Assembly (NCBI GenBank): GCA_963824215.1
Contig: CAWGOE010000004.1
Location: forward strand, 1,116,001-1,180,000
Reading direction: 5' to 3'
Length of the DNA stretch: 64,000 nucleotides
Origin: VRUE01 sp963824215
Lineage (GTDB): Bacteria > Actinomycetota > Thermoleophilia > Solirubrobacterales > 70-9
A program made the translations under genes and the position numbers. This document shows positions 33,433 through 41,820 of this stretch, piece after piece. Within the stretch, counting starts at the first letter, position 1, and each line of letters begins with the position of its first letter. The notes beneath the pieces are model-generated. The model made no database searches, was not told the origin of the DNA, and saw only the letters and a program-made list of their open reading frames with translations.

Positions 33433-35922
33433 GTGCGTGGCTCGTTCTTCACCTTCGCAGCCGGACGCCGGACCAAGTGGGTCGTCTTCGCCATCTGGCT
33501 CCTGGCGATCTTCGTTGCCTTCGGCACCAACCTGCCAGGCAAGTTCGCGGACGCCGAAAGCAACGAGGCGACCTCCTACCTGCCGGGCTCGGCCGAATCG
33601 ACCGACGCCCTCGACGCGACCGAATCGCTGCAGGAGGGTGAACTCGCCGCGGCGGTGATCGTCTACCGCCGCGAGTCAGGGCTGACGGCAGCCGATCAGC
33701 GCACGATCGTCGAGGACGTCAAAAAGATGACCGAGGAGCGCTTCCCGGGGGTCGTCGCCGACGGCGCAACGGCCGCCGCGGGCGGCAAAGCCACCGGCTC
33801 GCAGGCCAAGACGCCCCCGGCGGGAAGCCAACCCGGTTGCGGGACCCCCACCTCGATCATCCCCGGCCAACCGGCCAGCTACGCCCCGTTCGTGGGCCCG
33901 GTCTGCTCACAGGACGGCAAGGCCGCGATCGTCACCGCCTACATCGCCGGCAACGGCGAGGGCGACCGTATCCTCGACCCGGTCAAGGCCTGGCGGGATG
34001 AGATCTCCGATCCCGGCGGTGGCCTCGAGGTCAAGATCACCGGCGGCGCCGGCTTCTCCGCCGACGCGATCGAAGTCTTCGAAAGCATCGACAGCACGCT
34101 GCTGCTGGCGGCGCTCAGCCTGGTCATCTTCCTGCTGATCGTCATCTACCGCTCGCCGTTCTTCTTCCTGATCCCACTGGTGGCGGTGGTCTTCGCCGAG
34201 CTCCTCTCGCGCTCGATCGGCTACGGCGTCTCGGAGCTGGGCGTGACGATCAACGGCCAGTCGAGCTCGATCATGTCGGTGCTCGTCCTCGGTGCTGGCA
34301 CCGACTACGCCCTCCTGCTCGTCTCCCGCTACCGCGAGGAGCTGCACCACACCGTCGACAAGCACGAGGCGATGCGGACCGCGTTGGCCTCAGCCGGCCC
34401 GGCGATCTTCGCGTCGGCGGCGACGGTGATCGCGGCGCTGCTCTGCCTGTTGCTGGCCAAGGTCAACGGCACCGCTGGGCTCGGGCCGATCGCCGCTATC
34501 GGCATCGCCTGTGCCGCCCTCTCGATGCTGACCCTGCTCCCAGCACTGCTGACGATCTTCGGCCGCCGCGCCTTCTGGCCCTTCGTCCCGCACACGCCGG
34601 AGACCGGACCGACGGCGGACGGCGTCTCCGAGCGAGCGCGGCGAGCGATCGTCGAAGGCGGCGCGGTGGCCGCCCTCGCCCGCGTCATCGTCGCCTCGCT
34701 GCTGGTGCTGATCCTGCTGCCGCTGGTCCTGCTCAATTGGCTCCTGCGCCGGCTCAGTGGCCGCCGAATCCCCTCGCTGATCGTCGGGCCGCTCGACCGG
34801 GCGATCTTCACCCCGTATGAGGTGAGGCGTCGCAAACTCGAGCACACCGCCGACGCCACGCACGGCTTCTGGAAACGGGTCGGCGACCGGGTTGCCGCCG
34901 GCCCGCAGCGGGTGATGCTGGGGTCGATCGCGGTGTTGCTGGTCTGCTGCGCCGGGTTCGCCTTCTTCTCCACCGAACTGACCGCCGAAGACAGCTATCG
35001 CACCGAAGTCGAGTCGACTGAAGGCCAGCACCTGCTCGACAAGAGCTTCCCCTCGGGCACGACGGCGCCGACCGACATCGTCGTCACCGAACCGGCCGAG
35101 CTGGAGCCGGTGCGCGAAGCGGCGGCCGGGGTCGAAGGCGTCGAGGCGGTCTCGCCGCCGGTTGCCAAAGGCCCGGAGGGCATCCTCGTCCAGGCCACGC
35201 TGGAACCGAACCCCTACTCGACCGAGGCCTTCGAACTGATCGACCCGATCCGCGACGCGGTTCACGAAGCGGCTCCGGGGACCCTCGTCGGCGGTCCCAG
35301 CGCAGTCGAAGCCGACGTGCGCGACGCCGCCGGCCGCGACTCGCTCGTGATCCCGCCGATCGTCCTCGTCGTCGTCTTCCTGATCTTGATCGGCCTGCTG
35401 CGCGCCGTGGTCGCGCCGCTGGTCCTGATCGGCACCGTGATCCTCAGCTTCCTCGCCGCGCTCGGCGTCGGCTACTTCGCCTTTGACGTGATCTTCGGCT
35501 TCCCCGGCTCAGACCCCTCGCTGCCCCTGTTCGCCTTCGTCTTCCTCGTCGCGCTGGGGGTCGACTACAACATCTTCCTGATCGCGCGAGCACGCGAGGA
35601 GACGATCCAGCACGGCTCCCGAGAAGGGATCCTGCGCGCCCTCGCCGTCACCGGCGCGGTCATCACCAGCGCCGGCATCGTCCTAGCCGGCACCTTCTCA
35701 GTCCTCGGCAGCCTCCCACTCACCTTCCTAACCGAGATCGGCTTCGTAGTCGCCTTCGGCGTCCTCCTAGACACCTTCCTAGTCCGCAGCATCCTCGTCC
35801 CTGCGGTCGCCCTAACCCTGGGCGACAAATTCTGGGCCCCCTCTGAGCTTTCAAAGGGCGGCGGCCCCGCAGCACCCAGCTCCCCCGAGCCAGCGCCAGC
35901 CGCCGCGTCAAGCGACAGCTGA
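33433..35922 (+). CDS. MMPL/RND-family transporter (second)
   Basis: An 829-residue MmpL-type transporter. Helix 1 (KWVVFAIWLLAIFVAFG) precedes a periplasm-facing loop to about residue 205; helices 2-6 include VLVLGAGTDYALLLVSRYREEL; a second unit starts near 500, with VFLVALGVDYNIFLIARAREE. Both conserved Asp-Tyr relay positions are present. The C-terminal tail is Pro/Ala/Ser-rich. The GTG start follows GAGG and lies 12 bases after the preceding gene, so co-transcription is likely. It is distinct from the MMPL gene at 26169 and longer. Cargo unknown. Confidence 0.9.
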   Translation: MRGSFFTFAAGRRTKWVVFAIWLLAIFVAFGTNLPGKFADAESNEATSYLPGSAESTDALDATESLQEGELAAAVIVYRRESGLTAADQRTIVEDVKKMTEERFPGVVADGATAAAGGKATGSQAKTPPAGSQPGCGTPTSIIPGQPASYAPFVGPVCSQDGKAAIVTAYIAGNGEGDRILDPVKAWRDEISDPGGGLEVKITGGAGFSADAIEVFESIDSTLLLAALSLVIFLLIVIYRSPFFFLIPLVAVVFAELLSRSIGYGVSELGVTINGQSSSIMSVLVLGAGTDYALLLVSRYREELHHTVDKHEAMRTALASAGPAIFASAATVIAALLCLLLAKVNGTAGLGPIAAIGIACAALSMLTLLPALLTIFGRRAFWPFVPHTPETGPTADGVSERARRAIVEGGAVAALARVIVASLLVLILLPLVLLNWLLRRLSGRRIPSLIVGPLDRAIFTPYEVRRRKLEHTADATHGFWKRVGDRVAAGPQRVMLGSIAVLLVCCAGFAFFSTELTAEDSYRTEVESTEGQHLLDKSFPSGTTAPTDIVVTEPAELEPVREAAAGVEGVEAVSPPVAKGPEGILVQATLEPNPYSTEAFELIDPIRDAVHEAAPGTLVGGPSAVEADVRDAAGRDSLVIPPIVLVVVFLILIGLLRAVVAPLVLIGTVILSFLAALGVGYFAFDVIFGFPGSDPSLPLFAFVFLVALGVDYNIFLIARAREETIQHGSREGILRALAVTGAVITSAGIVLAGTFSVLGSLPLTFLTEIGFVVAFGVLLDTFLVRSILVPAVALTLGDKFWAPSELSKGGGPAAPSSPEPAPAAASSDS

Positions 35923-35942
35923 GCGAAGATGGGGCTTCGTGA

Positions 35943-36064
35943 GGAAGGGCGGGGTGTCCCTCCCGCGCAGCGGCGTCCTCTTTTTCGCCCCACAAGCACC
36001 GGCGGACAGCCACAAAGTCAGCTGGCGAAAAACCCAGCAAGCGGGAGGGACACCCCGCCCTTCC
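35943..36064. repeat. 122-bp inverted repeat E with 24-bp perfect arms
   Basis: Arms 35943-35966 and 36041-36064 are exact complements. Inside, TTTTTCGCC near 35980 and GGCGAAAAA near 36024 form a second stem. The arms contain GGGGTGTCCC, the same core seen in the pabAB palindrome, and total length is the same 122 bp. It lies between convergent genes and can fold on either strand, so a bidirectional terminator is one function; its elaborate structure suggests more. Confidence 0.85.
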
Positions 36065-36066
36065 CC

Positions 36067-37419
36067 CTAAAGCACCGGCAAAAAGTTCTCAATCTCGTAA
36101 GGCGTCACCTGCACCCGGTACTCGTCCCATTCCTGTCGCTTGATCTCCACAAACCGCCTGAAGGTGTGCTCGCCCAACGTGCGCAGAACCAGCTCTGAGT
36201 CGGCCGCGATGTCGATCGCCTCACCCAGCGTTTCCGGCAGCTCCTCGATCCCCCGCTGGGAACGCTCCTCGGGCGAGAGGTGGTAGAGGTTCTGCTCCAT
36301 CGGCTCGGGCAGCTCGTAGCCCTTCTCGATCCCCTCCAGGCCCGCCTGCAGCATGCCGGCGAAGCAGAGGTAGGGGTTGCAGGCGGGGTCGGGGCAGCGC
36401 AGCTCGGCCCGCGTCGCCCCCTCCTTGCCGGGGTGGTAGAGCGGCACCCGGATCAGGGCGGAGCGGTTGCGGCGCGACCAGGCCTGGTAGACCGGCGCCT
36501 CGTAGCCGGGGACGAGGCGCTTGTAGGAGTTGACCCACTGGGCGAAGAGGGGTGAGATCTCGCGCGCGTGGCGCAGCTGGCCGGCAATGAACGCCTTCGC
36601 CGTGGCGGAGAGGAAGTACTGGTCATCGGCATCGAAGAAAGCGTTCTTGCCGTCTTTGGTCAGCGACTGGTGGACGTGCATGCCGGAGCCGTTCTCGCCG
36701 AACAGCGGCTTCGGCATGAAGGTCGCGTGCCAGCCGTATTTCATCGCGTACTCCTTGACGACGATGCGGTAGGTCATGCAGTCGTCGGACATCTGCAGCG
36801 CGTCCTTGTAGCGCATGTCGACCTCGTGCTGAGAGGGGCCGACCTCGTGGTGGGTGTACTCGACGTGGATGCCCATCTTCTCCAGCGCCAGCACGGTGTC
36901 GCGGCGCACGTCGGAGCCGGCGTCGAGCGTCGTCAGGTCGAAGTAGCCGCCCTCGTCGAGGACCTCCGGCGTGCCGCCCTCGGGCTTGGCGGATTTGAAG
37001 TAGAAGAACTCGAGCTCGGGGCCGATGTTGTAGGCGTCGAAGCCCATCTCCTCGGCGCGTTTGAGCGCGCGGCGCATGATCCAGCGCGGGTCGCCCTCGT
37101 ATGGGTCGCCGCCAGGAACGCGGACGTCGCAGAACATGCGGGCGACGGCGTTCTCCTCCTCGGGCCGCCAGGGGATGATCGCGAAGGTCGAGGGATCGGG
37201 CATCGCGATCATGTCCGACTCCTCGATCGGGTTGAAGCCGGTGATCGAAGAGCCGTCGAACCCCATACCGCCCTCGAAGGCATCCTCCAGCTCCGCCGAG
37301 TTGATCGAGAAGCTCTTGAGCTGACCGAGGATGTCGGTGAACCAAAGTCGGATGAAGCGAACGTCGCGCTCCTTGACGATCTCGGCTACATCGGCGGCAC
37401 TGGTCGGCTGCTCTGCCAT
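36067..37419 (-). CDS. glnA: type I glutamine synthetase
   Basis: A 450-residue GSI, making glutamine from glutamate, ammonia and ATP. Motifs: GMGFDGSSITGF, PWRPEE, GPELEFFYF, HHEVGPSQHEVDMRY, the NGSGMHVHQSL nucleotide site, and RNRSALIRVP. The region equivalent to the adenylylation site reads NLYHLSPEER, closer to the GSI-alpha pattern, and the length (shorter than ~470 for GSI-beta) agrees, so regulation by adenylylation is doubtful. The ATG at 37419 follows GGAG; the frame is open far upstream but without homology. It is divergent from the carboxymuconolactone-decarboxylase-like gene. Confidence 0.95.
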   Translation of the reverse strand: MAEQPTSAADVAEIVKERDVRFIRLWFTDILGQLKSFSINSAELEDAFEGGMGFDGSSITGFNPIEESDMIAMPDPSTFAIIPWRPEEENAVARMFCDVRVPGGDPYEGDPRWIMRRALKRAEEMGFDAYNIGPELEFFYFKSAKPEGGTPEVLDEGGYFDLTTLDAGSDVRRDTVLALEKMGIHVEYTHHEVGPSQHEVDMRYKDALQMSDDCMTYRIVVKEYAMKYGWHATFMPKPLFGENGSGMHVHQSLTKDGKNAFFDADDQYFLSATAKAFIAGQLRHAREISPLFAQWVNSYKRLVPGYEAPVYQAWSRRNRSALIRVPLYHPGKEGATRAELRCPDPACNPYLCFAGMLQAGLEGIEKGYELPEPMEQNLYHLSPEERSQRGIEELPETLGEAIDIAADSELVLRTLGEHTFRRFVEIKRQEWDEYRVQVTPYEIENFLPVL

Positions 37420-37555
37420 TCCCGGTCTCCTTGCTGGCGTTTGTCTGCGCGGTCGGGCAAAGATAGGCGAAGTGAACCGGCGAGGTCTGAAACGACGTAA
37501 TACGGGTATGTGACGGTCGTCGCGCAAGGGTTGCGAGGGCGTCCGATTATCGCTA

Positions 37556-37576
37556 TAACTTACTTCGCGTAAGTTA
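37556..37576. promoter_or_regulatory. palindromic operator candidate between glnA and CMD gene
   Basis: TAACTTAC-TTCGC-GTAAGTTA is a perfect 8-bp-arm palindrome in the 229-bp divergent gap, followed by further GTAA repeats (AAAAGTAAAGTAAAGG). The region is strikingly AT-rich for this genome. GTAAC/GAAAC-type sites are typical of nitrogen regulators such as GlnR, so nitrogen control of glnA is a testable idea, but the match is loose. Confidence 0.5.
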
Positions 37577-37648
37577 ATGGCGAAAAGTAAAGTAAAGGCC
37601 ACATAAAGGCTCTGTGAAGCGGATTCCGTCAACTGAGCCAAAGGCGGG

Positions 37649-38221
37649 ATGCAAGTGACTGTAAAAACGGCAGTAAGCAGATTTCAAATCCATGACGAGC
37701 TGACGGCGCCCGACGAGAGTGCTCCCCTGATTAAGAGCATTCAGGCGGGTGGCGGCGCGGTGACCAAGTTCGTCGGTGTCCTCGCCGGCGCTCCGGCCGT
37801 GCTGCGGGCCTACACCCGGATGCGCTCGGAGCTGCGCGGCGGCGTGCTGCCACTGGCCACGCGTGAGCGGATCGCGCTCGCGGTTGCCGAGCACCGACAT
37901 GACGCCTACAGCATCGCCCAGCACGCTAAATCGGCGCGGCGCGCCGGCCTCGGCCTCGATGAGGTCTCCCGGGCACGCAGCTTTAGCTCGGGCGACGTCA
38001 AAGAGGCGGCACTGCTCGACTACCTGAAAGCAACCCTCGACGCCGACGGCGTTCCCCCCCACCACCTCCACGAGGAGGCGCGGGAGATCGGTTGGAGCGA
38101 TGAGGAGCTGCTCGAGGCGGTCGCGCACCTGGCGCTGAATGAGTTCCAGAGTCTGATCGCCAGTGCTGCGGCTCTGCCCAAAGATCAGGCGACGCCCGAA
38201 GTACTCCCCTCTGCTGCGTAA
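37649..38221 (+). CDS. carboxymuconolactone decarboxylase/AhpD-fold protein lacking the CxxC pair
   Basis: A 190-residue all-helical protein with the CMD/AhpD fold: LPLATRERIALAVAEHRHDAY, then IAQHAKSARRAGLGLDEVSR and FQSLIASAAAL. In AhpD peroxidases the first segment would contain CxxC followed by His; here the positions read YSIAQH with no cysteine anywhere near. It is therefore unlikely to be a thiol peroxidase. AAAGG precedes the ATG. A palindrome lies between it and divergent glnA, and a long hairpin follows the stop. Function unknown. Confidence 0.75.
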   Translation: MQVTVKTAVSRFQIHDELTAPDESAPLIKSIQAGGGAVTKFVGVLAGAPAVLRAYTRMRSELRGGVLPLATRERIALAVAEHRHDAYSIAQHAKSARRAGLGLDEVSRARSFSSGDVKEAALLDYLKATLDADGVPPHHLHEEAREIGWSDEELLEAVAHLALNEFQSLIASAAALPKDQATPEVLPSAA

Positions 38222-38230
38222 GTAGAGGAT

Positions 38231-38328
38231 GAGAGCCGGGGGTCCCCGGCCGGAAACCCGCGACGATCCCCTGCGAGGGTACGTTTCACAGCGGCTCACA
38301 AGTTTCCGTCAGGGGACCCCCGGCTCTC
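38231..38328. repeat. 98-bp inverted repeat F
   Basis: Outer arms 38231-38247 and 38312-38328 are exact 17-bp complements containing CGGGGGTCCCC. A symmetric 3+3 internal loop separates them from a second perfect 7-bp stem (CGGAAAC 38251-38257, GTTTCCG 38302-38308). It lies between convergent genes. Fold and placement are like the elements at 29788 and 35943. Confidence 0.8.
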
Positions 38329-38375
38329 TCCCCTGCGTGTGTCCGACTGACGTTGCGGGCGCCCGGTCGGGCGCG

Positions 38376-39104
38376 TCAGTTGAGGACTACGGTCGCCGTG
38401 TAGAGCAGGCGGGCGGTGCTGTAGCGGCAGCCGTAGGTTGCTCGTTGTCCGACCTTTTCCTGGGGATTGCCTTGGCGGACGTCGGTGGTGTTGGTGCATT
38501 TGCCCGGTTCGCGGCTGGCGCGCCAGGCATCTTTCGATGAGAGGTCCTGGGCGAATGCCGGGGCCCAGGTGGGGATCGTGAGGCCGACTATGTCGTCCTT
38601 TTCGACCTTCAGGTTGGCGCCGAACTTGACGGTCTGCCCGAGGTAGGGGCTGAGCACCTGCACGGAGCCCTGGCGGCGCAGGTTGTAGCGGGGCGGCTCG
38701 GTGCCCGGGATGCGGCGCAGGATCGCCAGCCGCGCCTGCGGCGGCGTGCCGAAGAAGCCGTTGAAGAAGGAGCGCTGCATGTTGGTCGGCTGCGCCAGGG
38801 TCAGCGTCCACGCCTTGACCTTGCCGTCGCGCGGAACGCGGTAGGGCAGGCTCGACTGGGTGGTGCTGACCTGGAAGCCGGTGACGCTACCCACGGCCTG
38901 GCAAGGCAGCTCAGGGCAAGACGGGTCGGGCGTACTCGCGGTGCTGCCGAGGATGACCGTCGTTCGCGAGCTGGTCGCGGCGCCGGCGCCGGCGGCCATT
39001 ATGACTAGGGCGGCGAGGCAACCCGCGAGGCCGATCGCGATAGCGAGGCGGCCGCGCCAAGCGGCCCGATCAGCAACAGCAGAAACCTGAGAAAACCTCG
39101 ACAT
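38376..39104 (-). CDS. secreted hypothetical protein
   Basis: A 242-residue protein with a signal peptide (LAIAIGLAGCLAALVIMAAGAGA, about residues 20-42). The mature part appears beta-rich and has two cysteine pairs (PSCPELPC; GKCTNTT ... TYGCRY). Segments such as SLPYRVPRDGKVKAWTLTL and LAILRRIPGTEPPRYNL are consistent with a small extracellular beta-sandwich. No known family was recognised. A hairpin element follows its stop. Confidence 0.7.
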   Translation of the reverse strand: MSRFSQVSAVADRAAWRGRLAIAIGLAGCLAALVIMAAGAGAATSSRTTVILGSTASTPDPSCPELPCQAVGSVTGFQVSTTQSSLPYRVPRDGKVKAWTLTLAQPTNMQRSFFNGFFGTPPQARLAILRRIPGTEPPRYNLRRQGSVQVLSPYLGQTVKFGANLKVEKDDIVGLTIPTWAPAFAQDLSSKDAWRASREPGKCTNTTDVRQGNPQEKVGQRATYGCRYSTARLLYTATVVLN

Positions 39105-39167
39105 GCCCGTACCCCTCTCTAGAAAAGACCTGCTCCGAGACGGAAAGACTAGCCGCAGCGGCGGCCG

Positions 39168-39662
39168 TCAGCGGGTGGAGCGTTGCGCGCGCGAGGTCCG
39201 CGCGTACTCGAGCGAGACAGCGAAGCCGACCATATCGACGCCGACCCTGTCGAAACGCAGGGCGCGAGCGGCGGCGAGGGTCAGGTCCCAATCGTTGCCG
39301 TAACTGTAGGGGCCGCGGTCGATCACCCTAGTGACAATCTGGCGTCCCCGGTAGACGAACTTGACCGCGGTACCGCAGGGAAGGCTGCGGTGGGCGACGC
39401 CGACGGTGTTGGGACGCAAGACCTGGCCGCAGGCGGTGTTGTTGCCGTAGAGGCCTGGGCCATACCAGGTCGCCCCGGCCCAACGCATTGGCGAGAAAGC
39501 GATGCCCTCCCCCGCGTTCACCTGACTGGACGCCACGGTCGAGGCGCCACCAGTGCCCGCGTACGCAGGCGCTACGCCAAACGCCAGCAGCGCAGCCACG
39601 ACCAGCGTTAAGGCCGCACGGGAATGATCTTTCCGCCAGGGGCGGTTTGTCTTGCTCTTCAT
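39168..39662 (-). CDS. RlpA-like double-psi beta-barrel secreted protein
   Basis: A 164-residue exported protein: signal peptide in residues 15-36 (ALTLVVAALLAFGVAPAYA), then a double-psi beta barrel with ATWYGPGLYGNNTACGQVL, HRSLPCGTAVKFVYRGR and the VIDRGPYSYGNDWDLTLAAA signature. RlpA-type barrels act on the cell wall (some are lytic transglycosylases). The gene is directly preceded by a c-di-AMP riboswitch, which in actinobacteria commonly controls cell-wall hydrolases. The start ATG at 39662 is in the riboswitch's 3' flank. Confidence 0.87.
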   Translation of the reverse strand: MKSKTNRPWRKDHSRAALTLVVAALLAFGVAPAYAGTGGASTVASSQVNAGEGIAFSPMRWAGATWYGPGLYGNNTACGQVLRPNTVGVAHRSLPCGTAVKFVYRGRQIVTRVIDRGPYSYGNDWDLTLAAARALRFDRVGVDMVGFAVSLEYARTSRAQRSTR

Positions 39663-39663
39663 C

Positions 39664-39806
39664 GCTCTTTCGGACGCTTACGGGGTTAGCTGACGGGCTC
39701 GCGCTGGAAAGAGCTGCGCTACGTGGCAGATGCCGACGATTCGCCCCAACTTGTGGGTCCCCCGCTCCCCGCGATATGTGGCGGAGATTCAGCGGAAGTT
39801 GGCGGC
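39664..39806 (-). ncRNA. cyclic-di-AMP riboswitch (ydaO/yuaA)
   Basis: Read on the minus strand, the conserved core elements occur in order: GCGGGGGACCCA, then GGGGCGAATC, and the 3' block CCCGTCAGCTAACCCCGTAA followed by GCGTCCGAAAGAG. These match the ydaO class closely. It abuts the start of the RlpA-like gene, so ligand binding probably switches its expression off, tying cell-wall remodelling to c-di-AMP. Exact 5' boundary is approximate. Confidence 0.88.
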
Positions 39807-39846
39807 ACGTTAGCAGACGCTAAGACAGGAAATTGTGAAGAGGTTG

Positions 39847-39876
39847 AAAAGGCCCCCTCCGAAGAGGGGGCCTTTT
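39847..39876 (-). terminator. rho-independent terminator of rnpB
   Basis: A 13-bp perfect stem (AAAAGGCCCCCTC / GAGGGGGCCTTTT) with a four-base loop, ending in a T run in the minus orientation. It lies just after the 3' end of RNase P RNA and before the riboswitch. It also reads as a terminator on the plus strand. Confidence 0.9.
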
Positions 39877-39879
39877 CGT

Positions 39880-40249
39880 AGCGGGCCTGTAAGCCGGATC
39901 CTGTCGTGAGCGACCATCTATCTCACCGGGACCGCGGTCCCGAGGAGCCGCCGAAGCGGCCCTGCGGCCTACCTGGATCTCGCCGGGCAGGGTCGACGAT
40001 CCTGTTTGGCCTTGCACCGGGCGGGGTTTGCCTGGCCGCCGCGTCACCGCGGCGCCGGTGCGCTCTTACCGCACCTTTTCACCTTTGCCTGTACGCAGCT
40101 CACGTGTGGCTGCGCCATCGGCCGTGTGTTTCTGTGGCACTTTCCCGCGGGTTTCCCCGGGTGGGCGTTACCCACCGCCCTCGCCCTTTGGTGTCCGGAC
40201 TTTCCTCGAGGGGTTTTCTCTCCCCCCGCGGTCGCTCGGCCCGCCCTCC
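39880..40249 (-). ncRNA. rnpB: RNase P RNA component, class A
   Basis: On the minus strand the universally conserved pieces are present in order: GAGGAAAGTCCGGACACC, GGGTAACGCCCACCC, AAAGTGCCACAGAAAC, and the 3' ACAGGATCCGGCTTACAGGC. The two ends pair (GCGGGCC near the 5' end with GGCCCGC at the 3' end) to close P1. It matures the 5' ends of tRNAs with the RnpA protein. A TAGCAT -10-like hexamer lies a few bases before the 5' end. End positions are estimates within a few bases. Confidence 0.95.
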
Positions 40250-40317
40250 GATGCTAGCGCGCAGAGTGACTAAGGCAGGCGCGCTCGCGACAATTGCATC
40301 GAATATCCTGCGCGGCG

Positions 40318-41142
40318 ATGCCGGTAGCGGTCGTCACTGGAGCAGGTAGAGGGTTGGGGCGTGCGATCGCCCTCGATCTCGCCAGCCGCGGTTACCTGAT
40401 CCAAGCCACCGATATGGATGCCGCCGCTGCGGCTGAGACTGCCTCCCAGATCGGCGCAGGCGCGAGCTCGGCCGAGCTCGACGTAACCGACGGCGAGGCT
40501 TGCCGCGCGGTCGCCACCGCAGCGGCGACCCGGTCAGGACGGCTCGACCTCTGGGTCAACAACGCCGGGGTCCTAATTACCGGCGCATCTTGGGAACAGG
40601 ACGAGGCGACGCGCAGCACGATGCTCAACGTCAACGCACTCGGCACGATGAACGGCACCGTCGCCGCACTGGAGAAGATGCTCCCCACGGGCAGCGGGCA
40701 CGTGATCAACGTGATCTCGCTGGCCGGGCTAGTGGCAGCGCCGGGCGAGGTCAACTACTCGGCCAGCAAGCACGCGGCGATGGCCTTCACCCTCGGCACG
40801 CTCTTCGACCTGCGTCGCTCCGGGGTCAAGGACATACAAATCTCCGCCGTTTGCCCTGACGGCATCTGGACGCCGATGCTGGCAGACAAACTCGACGACC
40901 CGGCGGCAGCGGGCTCTTTCTCCGGCCAGCTACTGACGCCCGAGCGGGTCGCGACCGAGCTCGGCAAGCTCACCGAACGACCGCGGCCGCTACTGGTGCT
41001 GCCACGCTGGCGGGGACCGTTGCTGCGCGTCTTCGACCTCTTTCCGCGCCTCGCCCTGCGCCTGCTACCGCTGGTAATGCGCGACGCGCAACGCAGGCAA
41101 CGGCGCTACAAAAGGCTGATCGAGACCGGCCGCTGGCCTTAG
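40318..41142 (+). CDS. short-chain dehydrogenase/reductase
   Basis: A 274-residue classical SDR: NAD(P)-binding TGAGRGLGRAIALDLASRG, NNAG, catalytic Ser in NVISLAGLVAAPG, and Tyr/Lys in YSASKHAAM. The C-terminal 60 residues are basic and hydrophobic (LLRVFDLFPRLALRLLPLVM), possibly a membrane-associated helix. The ATG at 40318 is chosen for the Rossmann start; TATCCT nine bases upstream could be a -10 for a leaderless message. Substrate unknown. Confidence 0.87.
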   Translation: MPVAVVTGAGRGLGRAIALDLASRGYLIQATDMDAAAAAETASQIGAGASSAELDVTDGEACRAVATAAATRSGRLDLWVNNAGVLITGASWEQDEATRSTMLNVNALGTMNGTVAALEKMLPTGSGHVINVISLAGLVAAPGEVNYSASKHAAMAFTLGTLFDLRRSGVKDIQISAVCPDGIWTPMLADKLDDPAAAGSFSGQLLTPERVATELGKLTERPRPLLVLPRWRGPLLRVFDLFPRLALRLLPLVMRDAQRRQRRYKRLIETGRWP

Positions 41143-41153
41143 CCAGCGCTGCG

Positions 41154-41768
41154 TCAGACCTTTCTGACGACGCCGATCACTCGGCCGATCACCACTACCT
41201 CGGCACTGCGGATCGGCTCCATCGTCTCGTTCTCGGGCTGCAGGCGGATGTGGTCCGATTCACGGAAGAAGCGCTTGACCGTCGCCTCCTCGCCAAGCAA
41301 GGCGACGACGATCTCGCCGTCGGTGGCGTCCTGCGCAGGGCGGACGACGACGTAGTCGCCCTCGAAGATGCCCGCTTCCTTCATGCTTTCGCCGCGCACG
41401 CGGAGGACGTAGTCGCCTTCCTCGCCACCGATGACGTCGGGGATCTCGATGTATTCCTCGATGTTCTCCTCGGCGAGGATCGGCGCGCCAGCAGCTACGT
41501 GACCAACCAGGGGAAGCCCAGATTGCTCGGGCAGGATCGTCTTCTTCGCCTTGTCGAAGAGCAGCTCAATCGCCCGTGGTTTCGACGGGTCGCGGCGCAG
41601 CAGGCCAATCTTCTCGAGGTTGGCGAGGTGCGCGTGCACGGTCGATGAAGAGTGCAGGCCAACGGCTTTGCCAATCTCGCGCACGGTCGGCGGGTAGCCA
41701 GTTTTATCCGCGTAGCGGCGAATGAAATCGAAGATCTCTTTTTGCCTCTTGGTCAGGTCCAAGTCCAC
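41154..41768 (-). CDS. lexA: LexA SOS repressor
   Basis: A 204-residue LexA. An N-terminal winged helix (LTKRQKEIFDFIRRYADKTG, PPTVREIGKAVGLHS) binds SOS boxes; the C-terminal S24 peptidase domain has the cleavage site Ala93-Gly94, nucleophile Ser128 in GESMKEAGI, and base Lys165 in EATVKRFF. RecA-stimulated self-cleavage is expected. The GTG at 41768 follows GGAGGA by eight bases; the longer open frame upstream has no homology. An SOS box at 41807-41820 indicates autoregulation. Confidence 0.96.
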   Translation of the reverse strand: MDLDLTKRQKEIFDFIRRYADKTGYPPTVREIGKAVGLHSSSTVHAHLANLEKIGLLRRDPSKPRAIELLFDKAKKTILPEQSGLPLVGHVAAGAPILAEENIEEYIEIPDVIGGEEGDYVLRVRGESMKEAGIFEGDYVVVRPAQDATDGEIVVALLGEEATVKRFFRESDHIRLQPENETMEPIRSAEVVVIGRVIGVVRKV

Positions 41769-41806
41769 CAAGTGATCCTCCTCGTCAACAAACAGGCGCA
41801 GACGTT

Positions 41807-41820
41807 CGAACACTTGTTCG
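41807..41820. promoter_or_regulatory. SOS box (LexA operator)
   Basis: CGAAC-ACTT-GTTCG is a perfect match to the actinobacterial/Bacillus-type SOS box (CGAAC-N4-GTTCG), located 39 bases upstream of the lexA start. It marks lexA as self-repressed. Confidence 0.9.

Noticed and set aside
37420..37641. N-terminal extension of glnA
   Set aside because: The frame is open, but glutamine synthetase homology begins at the ATG 37419 that follows a good GGAG, and the upstream DNA holds a regulatory palindrome.
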